A stretch of DNA of 64,000 bases from Sycobia sp. Sy_11 (taxonomy: Eukaryota; Arthropoda; Insecta; Hymenoptera; Epichrysomallidae), in the NCBI GenBank assembly GCA_018907035.1, contig JACCIC010000036.1:2987501-3051500 (forward strand), written 5' to 3'. Below are positions 1-10,281 of the stretch, piece by piece. The position numbers and the translations under genes were made by a program. Position 1 is the first letter of the stretch; every line of letters starts with the position of its first letter. The notes under the pieces are model-generated. The model worked only from the letters and a program-made list of their open reading frames with translations. It was not told where the DNA came from and made no database searches.

Positions 1-802
1 TGTAAGTGGAGCGAGGTATGGCATAAATAATTCCGAGAGGAACGAACGGGGAATGCTCTCGTAGTCTCTTCTCGCGGCCATCCTATCTCCGCCCCCTCCC
101 TGACCATCTCCTAACACTCCCTGCCGCGGCTTGGTTATTAGTCCGAGCGTCAGAGAGCGGATACACTACATTCATTTATAGATTGACGAGTTAACTTTTT
201 ACATCATATGTGTGCGTTGTTTATATTTTTCTTTTTTTTTATCGATGGTCTCTGATACAAATTTTTGAGATTATTGGGCTCGCTTGTGTTCCGATTTTCA
301 GATACGATTGGTTTTTCGATGGCAATGGTCATTTTCGGGAAAGAAATAAATATACACAATAAAACTCAAATACTTCGAGAATTTTTTTTTAATATATTCT
401 AAAACATTTTTTAAATATTGATGTTTGAAAAAATAACCGAAAAAAACCTTTTGACGATCTTTGAGTGATAAACGCCATCCGCTTCACCACATACGTATCT
501 TGCAACTTCATCACTATAGAAATTTTGTATGATGATATTACAATGAAATATTAGAAATTTCATTTATCAAATGAATATAAAACTACAAATTTTTATTTGT
601 CCATAATAAAATTTAATCCCTTTCGTGATAATAATAAAAAACATACATAGAAGTGTTCCTTGTTTGAGACCTGAAATGGCTTACAATGAGCCAAAATTAG
701 TAGTAATTTGATGAGCCGAGATGAAGTTCCAGTCTCAGCTAATTAATACCATAATTTGGGATCATAAATGGAGCAAAGCTAAATATTAAATCGTCGCTTC
801 CG
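1..802. other. Gene-free left edge
   Basis: The first 170 bases are CpG-bearing and GC-rich, then composition drops to AT-rich. The window opens with TGTAAGTGG, which would fit a splice donor whose exon lies outside the window, but nothing inside can confirm it. No open frame or repeat stands out otherwise. Confidence 0.5.
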
Positions 803-943
803 TATAAAAAGATGCTAGCCCAGCGCCGGGTTCAAAAAGATTCTATCAAGCGTCTGGTTCAAGAAGGTGCTATCTCGCAGACCATTTTTTTGCTTTAATT
901 TCAGTCGGCACCGATACCTACATATTCACGGTATTTAATTTAA
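803..943 (+). repeat. Left inverted arm of the palindromic element
   Basis: Contains three 27-28 bp sub-repeats (806-833, 834-860, partial 861-883), followed by a T-rich stretch and a TAATTTAAA motif near 936-944 that also ends the matching part of the right arm. Confidence 0.65.
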
Positions 944-950
944 AATACGA

Positions 951-955
951 ATATG

Positions 956-1044
<89 letters not shown>
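951..1044. repeat. (TA)n inside left arm
   Basis: About 94 bp of TA repeat with a few AAA interruptions. It sits at the position mirrored by the tract at 1301-1351. Confidence 0.9.
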
Positions 1045-1047
<3 letters not shown>

Positions 1048-1112
1048 AAAGTATGTAATAATTTAATTGTACTTTAAAAACTATGTAGGCGGCTTCAATG
1101 AGTAATCTCGTA

Positions 1113-1265
1113 GTTACGTCTTGGACGCTGGAATTCGATGTCCAAGTATCTCGGACTTACTTCTACGGCAGTTTCTCGCGTCCAGGACTCCCTGTAGTAG
1201 TCGTTCAAAGACATCTGGATATAGTATTCGGTTCCAGATCGTATTCCAGCGTCCGAACACGTAAC
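1113..1265. repeat. Central inverted repeat of the palindrome
   Basis: GTTACGTCTTGGACGCTGGA at 1113-1132 pairs with the segment 1243-1265 (ATTCCAGCGTCC then CACGTAAC), about 23 bp with two mismatches or gaps. The loop is about 108 bp and includes a further CGCGTCCAGG motif. Confidence 0.65.
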
Positions 1266-1299
1266 TGCTAGAATATCCGTAGAAGCGGTCTATATATTT

Positions 1300-1300
<1 letters not shown>

Positions 1301-1351
<51 letters not shown>
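1301..1351. repeat. (TA)n inside right arm
   Basis: About 51 bp of pure TA repeat between the centre and the right arm of the palindrome. Confidence 0.9.
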
Positions 1352-1356
<5 letters not shown>

Positions 1357-1368
1357 TTTATTTTATTT

Positions 1369-1525
1369 TTTTAAATTACATATCGCGATAGGTAGGTATT
1401 AGTACCAACTAAAATTGAAGCAAAAAATAGACTGCGAGATAGCACCTTCTTGAACCGGATGCTGAGGTAGCACATTTTTGAACGGGGAGCTGAGATAGCA
1501 CCTTTTTATATGACAGCATCTTTTT
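1369..1525 (-). repeat. Right inverted arm of the palindromic element
   Basis: Reverse-complement match of the left arm, with two full 28-bp sub-repeats (1452-1479, 1480-1507) and one extra partial unit (1508-1525) that has at best a very degraded partner on the left. Confidence 0.65.
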
Positions 1526-1657
1526 CTATTGTTCATTTAATTATGTGTAAAATACTAAATTAAAAACTGGAAAGGTGTACTCAGGAGAACAAATAAAACT
1601 ATATCAATTGAGTTTAAATATTGTCTTTGCAAAGGTCTTTATTTAGGCATAAAAAAA

Positions 1658-1678
1658 CCTCCATTAACTGAATGGAGG
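1658..1678. repeat. 8-bp-stem inverted repeat flanked by A runs
   Basis: CCTCCATT, a 5-base loop, then AATGGAGG, with A7 before and A6 after. It resembles a bacterial terminator in shape, but that role is not expected in eukaryotic DNA. Confidence 0.5.
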
Positions 1679-1769
1679 AAAAAAGCCGTTTGCAATATAA
1701 ACCTTAAGATTACCTTTGAAGATATCGCTTGCACACCTCATACAAGAGAAACACACATACACTAATTAT

Positions 1770-1783
1770 CACGTGGCCACGTG
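1770..1783. promoter_or_regulatory. Double E-box palindrome
   Basis: CACGTGGCCACGTG is a perfect 14-bp palindrome holding two CACGTG E-boxes. CACGTG is the established core site of bHLH factors such as Clock/Cycle and Myc/Max. Binding here is inference only. Confidence 0.3.
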
Positions 1784-2729
1784 TGCGTATCACAAATCGC
1801 AAACACAAAGACTTTTCTTTTGTACACTTCTCGGCACTATTGCGTCAACGCGTAAAACACGACCTGCACTGCAGCTTAGCTAAAACAGTTCTGAACCTAT
1901 TCCCTTGAATAAAGAACTATGCGACACTTGAATCGACTCTCTTCTCCCACTGGATTTGTCCGCAATGGCAGTTAAAGCAACCAATTAGAGAGCGCGTACG
2001 AAACAGTGCCTACTATATCATAAACGCATTCTATCAACATATACTAAAATGACGCATATATGAACTAAAGCTTACAAACTTCTCTCTCGTAAATAACATT
2101 CGTCTTATATACTACAGAAAACTTAATATAAGCAAACATATATGTAGAAAAACAAAATCTTTGTTTTATGATAAACACATTAGTAATAAATAATTAAAAC
2201 ATTTTTACTTAAATTATATTATAAATTTACATTTTGCACGTTAATGTTCTACTTATTTCATTGATTGTATGAATCTGTATAGCTTTTCGCTATCTATCGT
2301 ACGAGAAACAATTCTTTAGGCTTACGAGAATGCGGATAGATACAAATACAAACTCTGAAATTTATACGCAGTGAACAAAAAAAATTATTTTTTAATATAT
2401 TTGAAGAAATTTTGGTGTAACGAGTAGTTACTGAGCATGTCATTTATTCCTATCATAAAAATGAAATGAAATTTTACTTAGTACAATTTGATAACCGCAG
2501 TTGGGACACTCTTTTTAAGCTCCGCTCTCATTTTATTGGTATAAAGTTTAAGAAATATAATTCTCAAAGAAAAGCAAACAAAAACGTTAGGAAATAATTA
2601 TTCATCGGAGTAACCAGCGTAGTAGTAGATTTTTGATTTATTCTTCCAAGAAAATGATCGATTCGCTCGAAAAAAAGTGCTCCATTTCTTATAACGGGAC
2701 TGTGTAATTGGACTTTGAGTGACTTTCAA

Positions 2730-2827
2730 ATGCAAATCAGCGAATTCGAGAACCTTAAGACATGTAATTATTGTCTCGTGTCACGACCATACGAGTGGGA
2801 AACGGTTTACATTCATTTTGGTTGGAG
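2730..2827 (+). CDS. Weak exon candidate, unknown product
   Basis: An open frame runs from 2658 to 2830, with an ATG at 2730. It encodes MQISEFENLKTC, then a short Cys-x-x-Cys and an aromatic-rich tail ending in HFGW. It meets a good donor (GGAG|GTAAGA, intron from 2828). An alternative acceptor AG lies at 2739-2740, which would give an 87-nt phase-symmetric exon, but it lacks a good pyrimidine tract. The ATG context is poor (C at -3). The residue mix looks protein-like, but the frame is short and chance is a real alternative. Confidence 0.15.
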
Positions 2828-3131
2828 GTAAGAGTTAAGATGATTGGAACAACATTCGTAATTTTGCCCTTTCCGATGTTTTTTCAGTCCGATAAGGAAT
2901 AATGATAGGTATATGAGCAGATGCAGGCAATTGGCTTTCGTCAATTATTGAATTATTTAGATTGCCTGATACAACTCAATTTGTGGGAGTCGCGTGGTTG
3001 AGAGCGGGCTATGAAATGTTTTGTTCATTCGACCATTGTTTTTCGACGAGAATCGTCTAGCTTTTGTATTTCGTTTTTCATTCTGAATTGTAGAGGGGGC
3101 GCGGGACACGCTCTCGATAAATCAAGATGTG

Positions 3132-3148
3132 CCGGTGAGACTCACCGG
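3132..3148. repeat. 17-bp palindrome with opposed splice-donor motifs
   Basis: CCGGTGAG, one base, CTCACCGG. Each strand reads CCG|GTGAG, a donor-like motif. Most likely coincidental. Confidence 0.4.
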
Positions 3149-3435
3149 GTCTCTATAATCGATTATTTCTAGTATATGCGGTGGGTGTAATTGCGTTTGA
3201 TAACCGCGTTAATGGGACTCGCACGACAAATTTTGACGTCGGCGTAGCTGCCTTGGTTAGAAAGTTTTAATTGTCCTTGGAAACGATCGTTAATAACGAC
3301 GGGAACAGCGTCGGAGCAATTAAAAATCTCGTTTTTTTCTTCTTTGTTCGAATTATTCTACTTTTGGAATTCTCGAAACTTCATTGAAAAAATTGGAATG
3401 AAAAAAATAGCTTCAGCTATATTTTGCTCTAATAA

Positions 3436-3438
<3 letters not shown>

Positions 3439-3470
<32 letters not shown>
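3439..3470. repeat. (TA)n microsatellite
   Basis: 32 bp pure TA. Confidence 0.95.
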
Positions 3471-3474
<4 letters not shown>

Positions 3475-3610
3475 CAAAGTTGTTATTGAAGTTAGGAAAA
3501 TAGTTTGGAACTCTTATAAGGATTCTTCCCAAAATTATGATGAACCCACAAATTTCAACCTGGCTCACTTAATTCGCGCGAAGACTGCATTCGTAATAAG
3601 ACTTTATACC

Positions 3611-3634
3611 ATATATATATATATATATGTATAC
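3611..3634. repeat. (TA)n microsatellite
   Basis: Short TA tract ending in TGTATAC. Confidence 0.85.
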
Positions 3635-3803
3635 ATTGAAAAAATCTGAGCACTTTCAACATTCTGTCAATTAAGTTATTTTTTATTTTATTTGTTCGGT
3701 CCAGAGTAAGAATTGCTCGACCAAGAGTAGGAAAATTCTGGTTTAACCCCGTTTTGCAGGAGTGAAAAGAGATAAAAGCTGAGGCATCATTAAAGTCAGG
3801 ATG

Positions 3804-3804
3804 T

Positions 3805-3872
<68 letters not shown>
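3804..3872. repeat. (TA)n microsatellite
   Basis: 69 bp with one TG interruption near 3828. Confidence 0.95.
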
Positions 3873-3874
<2 letters not shown>

Positions 3875-4440
3875 ATTTCCTGACGAAAAAGTGGAGGGGG
3901 TTTATGAGCGATGGCGACTCTTTCGCACTTCTCCTCAACACGCTAAAAATATCAAGTACTTTGGCATCAGGTTTTATATCATTTGATGCATCAAAGATTC
4001 TGAGAGGCCTTCTTAGTATTCGTATTGCATTTTGCAAAGATCTTCGTTTTTTCTTTACTTAAATTGCAACCAATTGAGAATGCGCTAAATATATTTATAT
4101 AAATTTGGAAATATATTATTAATACAAGCTGAAAAAGTTGAGTGGAAGGAGAAGAGCAATTTCATTAGCGGATGGAAAGCAGGAGTAAAATTTGTCGGCA
4201 AAACAATTAAAAACGAGCCGTATGTTCGTGTTGGGCATAGAAATAAAAATAATTAATCCATCGATGTGGATGTCTAATGCGCTTCCAGTTGTACCTATAT
4301 ACTGACGTTGTTTCAGTTATACGGGTCCGATCGTTCGGGAGAGTGCGTCCCAGGGAAAAAGGCCGATAGAAATTAGCAAGTATCTGATTAGCTTTTAAAC
4401 TAATTTCTCCCTGGCCTAACAAAGGAGGATGTGCTCGAGC
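3873..4440. other. Gene-free stretch
   Basis: Ordinary mixed sequence between microsatellites. No signal seen. Confidence 0.4.
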
Positions 4441-4494
<54 letters not shown>

Positions 4495-4505
4495 CAGAGA
4501 GAGAA
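4441..4505 (+). repeat. (GA)n microsatellite
   Basis: About 65 bp, nearly pure, degenerating into GATAGA at the right end. Confidence 0.95.
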
Positions 4506-6130
4506 TAGATAGAGAAGGATGTACGATAGATCCATTATTTACTTTGATTTCACCACAGTTCGTCAAAATAATTATCATCACACACCGGAAGCCTTAATTT
4601 TTATAAGAATCCTGGCCAAGCGAGAAAGGTGAAGAGGAGAATAATCCTCCTATTGGCGCAGCCTCACGCGCAAAAACAGTTACATAACGTTGATAAAACG
4701 ACAATGGAGTAAACGGTACAGTGGAGAAGTACGTAGTTGTGGAATAGGTAGTATATATTACAAAATATGCGTGAGAACAGTTATAAGAGTGAATCGATCG
4801 AATGACTGTGTATGCGAGAGAGGGAGGGGGGAAGGAAGACAATAGGTGACAGTCCGTGATTTTTCCAGGAATCTAGATCAACTTCTATGATGAATGAGCG
4901 CCCGATTAACGATGTGATGGGGGGGGGGGCAGCGAGGTGTGCGATTCCCGTCGTTATTCGAATCGATTATATCGTCATCGAGAGTACATCAAGTCCGTGA
5001 CGTTAATTTGCGCGTTGCATATCTCGCCGCTGATTCGAACGCGTCGAACGAAGAAAACAACGGAAGTACGGAATTTGTCGGAGGGTGGGGAGAATTATGG
5101 GGCGAAAAAGAATAATCTTCTGGAAATGCATTGGTAGGGGTGAGGCGAGGGGGTATCGACGAGCTTCGAACGCGTGATAAAACAAAGCGACCGCGCGGCG
5201 CATTAAAATTGATTTAAAATGCGCGTTCCGAGCAATCCGCGGAGTGATCGCGGCACGGCGCGCATTCTGTTATAAGGAATTTTTAATATCCGTTCACGCT
5301 CTCTATCCACATTCTTCGTTTCAGGAAAAAAAGCATATTCGCATATGATATTATTATGATGCACCACAAAGCCTGTTTAGCATCACGGCTGCGAATTTTC
5401 ATCCATCTTGAATGGGCATCGCACACTGTGAGTCACAATGTTTTCGTTTTTTAATAAATAAATTCAATGGACGTTTGGATTATGTTGTGGTTAACCCTTT
5501 TCAAATTTTATGCGAACAAACTAAATTTGATTACAAGATTTTACAAAATTAAAGGAAACGTAGTATGTACGAGATTTTATGGACCGGCAGAATGAATTTA
5601 TTATACACCGGCTTCTGTTTGAAATTGGTCAAGATTATATTTATAGATTCATTTTAATATAAATTTAGAAACTAAATTTTGCAAAACTTTTGAAAAACTT
5701 TAGAAAAATTTTAAGGAATAGTGTGCTTTCATATTCAGTGCTATATGGAATATAGAAATAAGTTCAATTGCATTGGAATATATTCGGCGTGGGAGTATTT
5801 ATATTGAAATACTATATATTTAGAAATTTTTAGTTATTAATTTCTATATATGTTGAAAGTATATTGTGAAATTCTATTAAGATTCTTCGAAGAATTATGG
5901 ATTTTCTATTAGTCTATAAAATATTACCAATACTATCAATAGTTATAAAAATTTATATGAATTAATCTTGTGAAGTTAAAGAGTCATATATCATTATTGA
6001 CAATTTTCAGCAATTTTCAGTTAAAAATATTTTGAATATGTATTGAGCTACCGACTAATCAATATTCAAAAATCACCTCATAAGATAAGAATATTTACCG
6101 TAAAATCTTTACACCAGCAAATGCAGCACA
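4506..6130. other. Gene-free stretch with a GC patch
   Basis: A CpG-bearing patch spans about 4,910-5,280 and begins after a G11 run at 4919-4929. From 5,280 on the DNA is plain AT-rich with nothing recognisable. Confidence 0.45.
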
Positions 6131-6158
6131 TGTATAATATATATATATATATATATAC
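6131..6158. repeat. (TA)n microsatellite
   Basis: About 28 bp. Confidence 0.85.
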
Positions 6159-6350
6159 AATTATACCTTTCCAATACAAAAGAAATAATTTTCTTTCTTT
6201 TCTTTCTTCCAATTTTAAAGGCACAATATTTCCCAATATCATGAAATATCGAGGGTGCGCAATAACAGCGTGTATAATTATACAACTCACCATCGCCTCG
6301 ACATTATTCTTCGGGGTCGTGCGCTTATATCAAATTTTTCCCGGTCGAAT

Positions 6351-6352
<2 letters not shown>

Positions 6353-6408
<56 letters not shown>

Positions 6409-6432
6409 CTATAATGGGCAAATAATCACATG

Positions 6433-6481
<49 letters not shown>
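6353..6481. repeat. Paired (TA)n tracts with a 29-bp spacer
   Basis: TA tract 6353-6404, a unique spacer 6405-6433 starting TGTTCTATAATGGGCA, then TA tract 6434-6481. The spacer core recurs between two other TA tracts at 10304-10318. Confidence 0.9.
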
Positions 6482-6484
<3 letters not shown>

Positions 6485-7180
6485 GCACATTGCACAATGC
6501 GGCGCACACCCATGCGTATATACGCAACTGCACCCCTCTGTAAAAGCCACCGGATAAAGGGATGGTATAAACCGGTCGTTTCCTAGTAGTTCATCTCGTG
6601 CTTTTTACCTCCCTCTTCGCCCTGCCTATCTCGTCGCACACCTTCGAGCTCTGTCTCTCCTGGCGCAATTTCGACTAATTTTACGAAAGGGATCATGCGC
6701 TCGATTGAGTCGGCAGCGGGAAATCTCCTCTGGATAAAGCTCGAAGGAGAAAAAATGGGTCCAGGGAGGAGGGTATGGGGACGATACGTGTCGGGAAAGA
6801 GACTGAAAAAGAAACTGGAAAAACAAAGAGAAGAGACGGAGCAATTGAGAGGAAAAGAGGGGGGACGAAGAAACGCTAGGAGGTATAGTAAAAAATGGAA
6901 GCAAAAAAGAACGTTCTTATTCATTATATATATAAATGAATCAATAGGGCGTCAGATAATTATCCGATCCGTATGGGCGTCTGTCGCAAATTAACTGTGA
7001 AACGTGGATACAAGCATGAACAAAGAGCTTTCGAGATTTCCAGGTTTAGAGAGACGGCGAGAGAGAGAGACAGGGAGGGAAGTGAGGCACATGACTAATT
7101 TTGTCTTGCTGCAGTATAGGCATTATATGGGTTGCTTATCGCTGTTCGTCGAATTTAGTCGTGACGAAAATTTCTGTGTT
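6482..7180. other. Gene-free, partly purine-rich stretch
   Basis: 6,690-6,910 is rich in G and A on the plus strand, which keeps several frames open. There is no start context or splice signal I would trust. Confidence 0.4.
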
Positions 7181-7206
7181 ATATATATGTGTGTGTGTGT
7201 GTGCGC

Positions 7207-7237
<31 letters not shown>

Positions 7238-7246
7238 TGTGTGTGT
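7181..7246. repeat. Compound (TA)(TG)(CG)(TG) alternating tract
   Basis: 66 bp of strictly alternating pyrimidine-purine: ATATATAT, then TG repeats, then a CG run of about ten units (7202-7221), then TG repeats. This is the classic left-handed Z-DNA-prone composition. Confidence 0.95.
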
Positions 7247-7544
7247 AATGGAGCGCAGCACGCGCCCCTGCCTTTATTCTTATTTGATTTTCGTTGTTGC
7301 ACGCGCGATTCCTCTATGATTGAGTATTGGTATGGAAAATAATGAATTCGTTATAGATACGCCCCGCGGGGCTTCCCGAACCGCTATCCCAATACAGTTC
7401 GGCTTTCATTGCACGCGGAACGCTGGTCCGCATTAATTGCGGCAAATTGATTGCGATTCTTTCTGGATTTCATATTTCCCGCAGTCTGTATATGTTTCGG
7501 TTTTTTCTTCACTGCCCAATGCAACGTAATATTAATTTGTGTGC

Positions 7545-7546
<2 letters not shown>
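7247..7546. other. Gene-free stretch
   Basis: A small CpG-bearing segment around 7,350-7,450, otherwise nothing. Confidence 0.4.

Positions 7547-7600
<54 letters not shown>
7547..7600. repeat. (TA)n microsatellite
   Basis: 54 bp. Confidence 0.95.
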
Positions 7601-7604
<4 letters not shown>

Positions 7605-7953
7605 CATCTGGTAAATTTGTTATTCTCGATTCTTCTTCATTATTATTTTAATTGAACATTTGGCTAATTTCAGTTTTTCACCTGTTTACGAATATTATTT
7701 AATTGAAATTTTTATCAAGGTAATACAATAAATCTTTCACATTTAATCTTCAAATAACTATTCCACTTGTATAATATGCAGTACGTAACAATTGTACAGT
7801 TTGATCGAAATTGCCAATTAGTAGACGAATAATAATGTAAGCATTTTATCTAATATATGAATAGATCGACAGCATTGTTGTATGCAATATTGCACGCTTG
7901 TTATAAAAATTATAGTGTTCAGCTTGCACGTAAGATTACTAAAAGTGTATAAG

Positions 7954-8055
7954 ATGGCAGCTTCGGGTACGGAGCAAAAGTTCAATGGTAAGACCACCAG
8001 ACAGATAAACAGGAACTTGTTTAAGGGGATAAAAAGGTTGAAAAAAGTGCGATGA
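7954..8055 (+). CDS. Small ORF or first-exon candidate, unknown product
   Basis: The ATG at 7954 has a near-ideal start context (AAGATGG). The frame reads MAASGTEQKFNG and then a basic tail, 33 residues to a TGA at 8053-8055. After 11 codons plus one base there is a donor-like ATG|GTAAGA (intron from 7988), so it could be either a first coding exon or a self-contained small ORF. No family recognised. It lies among other open frames on the opposite strand, and both readings remain weak. Confidence 0.2.
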   Translation: MAASGTEQKFNGKTTRQINRNLFKGIKRLKKVR

Positions 8056-8550
8056 AATTCACAATTTGCGAATAAGAAAAAATTCATCGGATGACAAAAA
8101 TACGACAACACTACCCGCATGCTCGTATAAGTTGTTAAGTAGCGCGAGCCGCCGTCGTTATTGCGCGGCGAAGGGCATCCTCTCCAGAAAACCTTGCGTC
8201 TTATCGCTATGTGAAACATCGAGGCTGCTGCTGTATGCGCGCGCGTGCGTGCGTTCGTGTGCTTGCGTGATTGTTTGTATGTATGATCGTGCTTGCGTGT
8301 GTACTGTGAATTTATTTCCACAGAGGAGGGTGGTAGACGTGCACGGAAAATGCCTTTGTAAGTCAACGCTAATTCGTTGAATATTCCGGTAGAGAGGCAA
8401 ATTTGTCTAAAACACTTTAGGTATAGCAGTACCTCCACTTCGCCAGTCGCCTAATCGATACTTAATCATCGCCAACTCTCTCTCGCTAATCCCAGAGCGC
8501 TTCCGCTCATGGTGCACTCGAGCTTCTTCGAACACTCGAACAGCACCCTG
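8056..8550. other. Gene-free CpG-bearing stretch
   Basis: 8,100-8,340 is CpG-rich with GT/GC-alternating runs at 8,236-8,310. A possible 34-nt microexon lies at 8324-8357, with a strong acceptor TTTATTTCCACAG before it and CTTT|GTAAGTC after it, but nothing links it to a gene. Confidence 0.3.

Positions 8551-8606
<56 letters not shown>
8551..8606. repeat. (TA)n microsatellite
   Basis: 56 bp with one TG near its left end. Confidence 0.95.
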
Positions 8607-8607
<1 letters not shown>

Positions 8608-8820
8608 TAACGACTGTACACGTACACAAGTATCCACACAGCCAGAGACACCCGCGACTGATCAATGGGTTAATCGTAAATCACAATCCAATTTCCTCTC
8701 CTTCTAGGCGGGCTTATTTGGCTGAAAATGCAATTTTGCCCCCCCTCCCCTCTTCGTGCCGACGGCAACGGGCGGCTCGTGTCGCGTTGATGCCCCTGCA
8801 TCCCGGTCCGCTAGACCCAG

Positions 8821-8851
<31 letters not shown>

Positions 8852-9008
8852 ACCCGACCGACGTGCAATTCCCCGTTCGTTTCCCACAGAGACCAGAACC
8901 GATATTATACATGCGACGGGAAACGATCGATGTCGCGCTTTTATAGATGGGCACCAATACAAAAGGATCTAGAAAAGGACCCGCTCAATTTTTCACGTGA
9001 ACCCGCCT

Positions 9009-9011
<3 letters not shown>
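8607..9011. repeat. GC patch containing a (GA)n tract
   Basis: The (GA)n run is at 8821-8849, inside a CpG-bearing patch of about 8,740-9,000. No gene seen. Confidence 0.8.

Positions 9012-9066
<55 letters not shown>
9012..9066. repeat. (TA)n microsatellite
   Basis: 55 bp. Confidence 0.95.
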
Positions 9067-9068
<2 letters not shown>

Positions 9069-9192
9069 AGCTTGTACGATTCATAGCATCGTTTTTTCCG
9101 TCGGCTCACGATTACGGGGCTCCGGAATACTTGCCAGCGATTTATCTTCTGCACGCCGCTCAAAGACACACCCCCGACCCACGCGGTTGTCG

Positions 9193-9195
<3 letters not shown>

Positions 9196-9238
<43 letters not shown>
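9196..9238. repeat. (TA)n microsatellite
   Basis: 43 bp. Confidence 0.95.
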
Positions 9239-9240
<2 letters not shown>

Positions 9241-9595
9241 CGTGAACGGAGCTTTCACGTACCACCGAGAATTTTTAGAGAAACAGAGGCGAGGAAGTAC
9301 AGTGCGAATATAATTTACGAAATTTGTGCAGACGCGCGACGGCACGCTCAAACCAAGAAGAAAATGGTTCTTGTCTATGTGTACGGGTGTTCATTTTCAT
9401 TTTCATATTGAACTATCTCGAGAGAAAAAAGTCAATGGATCAATCTTTTAGGAAATCAAATGGCTATCCCAAAGCCTACTGGAATGTTTGAGTCAATTTT
9501 GAGCCCCATACCGTAGCAAGACATCGTTAGGCTAAAGTAAAAATCGATTTTTGAACTGAGATCTCTTTATTTAGTTGCCTTGCTATCGAAGATTT
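9239..9595. other. Gene-free stretch
   Basis: Mixed composition, nothing recognised. Confidence 0.4.
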
Positions 9596-9630
9596 AAATT
9601 TTACACTTGAGAATTAAAATTTTACACTTC

Positions 9631-9636
<6 letters not shown>
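9596..9636 (+). repeat. 21-bp tandem duplication
   Basis: AAATTTTACACTTGAG at 9596 recurs at 9617 with one substitution (CTTCAG). The second copy runs straight into the next TA tract. Confidence 0.75.
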
Positions 9637-9690
<54 letters not shown>

Positions 9691-9710
9691 GTGTGTGTAT
9701 GTGTGTGTGC
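9631..9710. repeat. Compound (TA)n-(TG)n microsatellite
   Basis: TA to about 9690, then TG repeats with TA interruptions to 9710. Confidence 0.95.
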
Positions 9711-10281
9711 ATATCCAAAATTGTTGTTTAGCCTCTACCATAGGGCCCTTTTTCTGACCAATGTTTTTCGAGAAAAGCTTTGACTCATAAAGTAAGCAGT
9801 TCAAGGAAAAATAAAAAGTGTCCTAGTTTCACGATCTCTGACTGGGCCTCCTGTCCCTAGATCCGGAGATGGATCTGTTATACCGATAATCCCTTCGCTT
9901 TCTTTCGAATAATTGGTCATTTTTTCATAAATCGTAAACAATAGTTTTCAAGGTATTTCAGATTGAAAATTGAAATGAGACACCCGGTGTGTTAAAGAAT
10001 GACAACAAGAAATAAGTTTTTGGATTTTTCGTTTCTTTTGGATTCTTTGCCTTAGTCTTATTATATATATTTTTGTATTTTTCTGCTGTCCTGAAGAATT
10101 CTCATGATGAAATTGCTACGTATAGATGTAAGGCTCTAAGCAGATCTCCGTATCCGTACGAGGGGAATCTCAGAAACACACACACACCCATATATATATC
10201 CCGCCGGAGTATTCAGTCTCTCCTTTATTTCACTTAATCCATTTATCATCGAAATCTTCTTTCGATTAGGAATGAAATGAC
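9711..10281. other. Gene-free stretch
   Basis: Holds a small inverted repeat AGATCC/GGATCT (9859-9876) and short (CA)n and (TA)n runs at 10176-10199. Nothing else. Confidence 0.4.

Larger units (their letters stand above)
803..1525. mobile_element. Foldback/MITE-like palindromic element
   Basis: The two ends are imperfect inverted copies of each other. The left arm (about 803-943) matches the reverse complement of the right arm (about 1369-1510) over roughly 140 bp, by eye about three quarters identical. Inside each arm are direct sub-repeats of 27-28 bp: 806-833, 834-860 and a partial from 861 on the left; 1452-1479, 1480-1507 and a partial 1508-1525 on the right. Each carries an AAAAAGRTGCTATCTC-like core and a GGTTC-like end. 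Both arms then run into a (TA)n block (951-1044 and 1301-1351), and the centre has a further inverted pair (1113-1134 with 1243-1265). There is no transposase, so it would be non-autonomous. Long inverted repeats built from tandem units are known from Foldback and Galileo elements; assignment to that group is inference. TATAAAAAG at 803 mirrors CTTTTTATA at 1502-1510, which could include a TA target duplication, but this is unproven. It could instead be a locally arisen palindrome. Confidence 0.6.
1526..2640. other. AT-rich gene-free stretch
   Basis: No coding signal. It holds a short hairpin sequence at 1658-1678 and an E-box palindrome at 1770-1783, listed separately. The rest is ordinary AT-rich sequence. 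Confidence 0.5.
2641..3438. other. Mixed-composition stretch with splice-like signals
   Basis: Less AT-rich than its surroundings. It contains an exon-like frame ending at a GTAAGA donor (2730-2827) and a T-rich acceptor-like sequence ending in TGTAG at about 3092. A perfect palindrome follows at 3132-3148. No protein family recognised. Confidence 0.3.

Noticed and set aside
1651..1684. Hairpin with flanking A runs resembling a bacterial terminator
   Set aside because: The surrounding DNA is clearly eukaryotic and no gene ends here, so it is kept only as an inverted repeat.
7818..8438. 206-codon minus-strand frame
   Set aside because: It begins at GTG rather than ATG, and its composition (Phe, Leu, Ile, Cys-rich) fits antisense AT-rich DNA. 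No family recognised.
9420..9840. Possible second palindromic element around the TA tract at 9631-9710 (shared GAGTCAA and AGGCTAAA on opposite strands)
   Set aside because: Only two 7-8 base matches with unequal spacing. The arms do not align as those at 803-1525 do.
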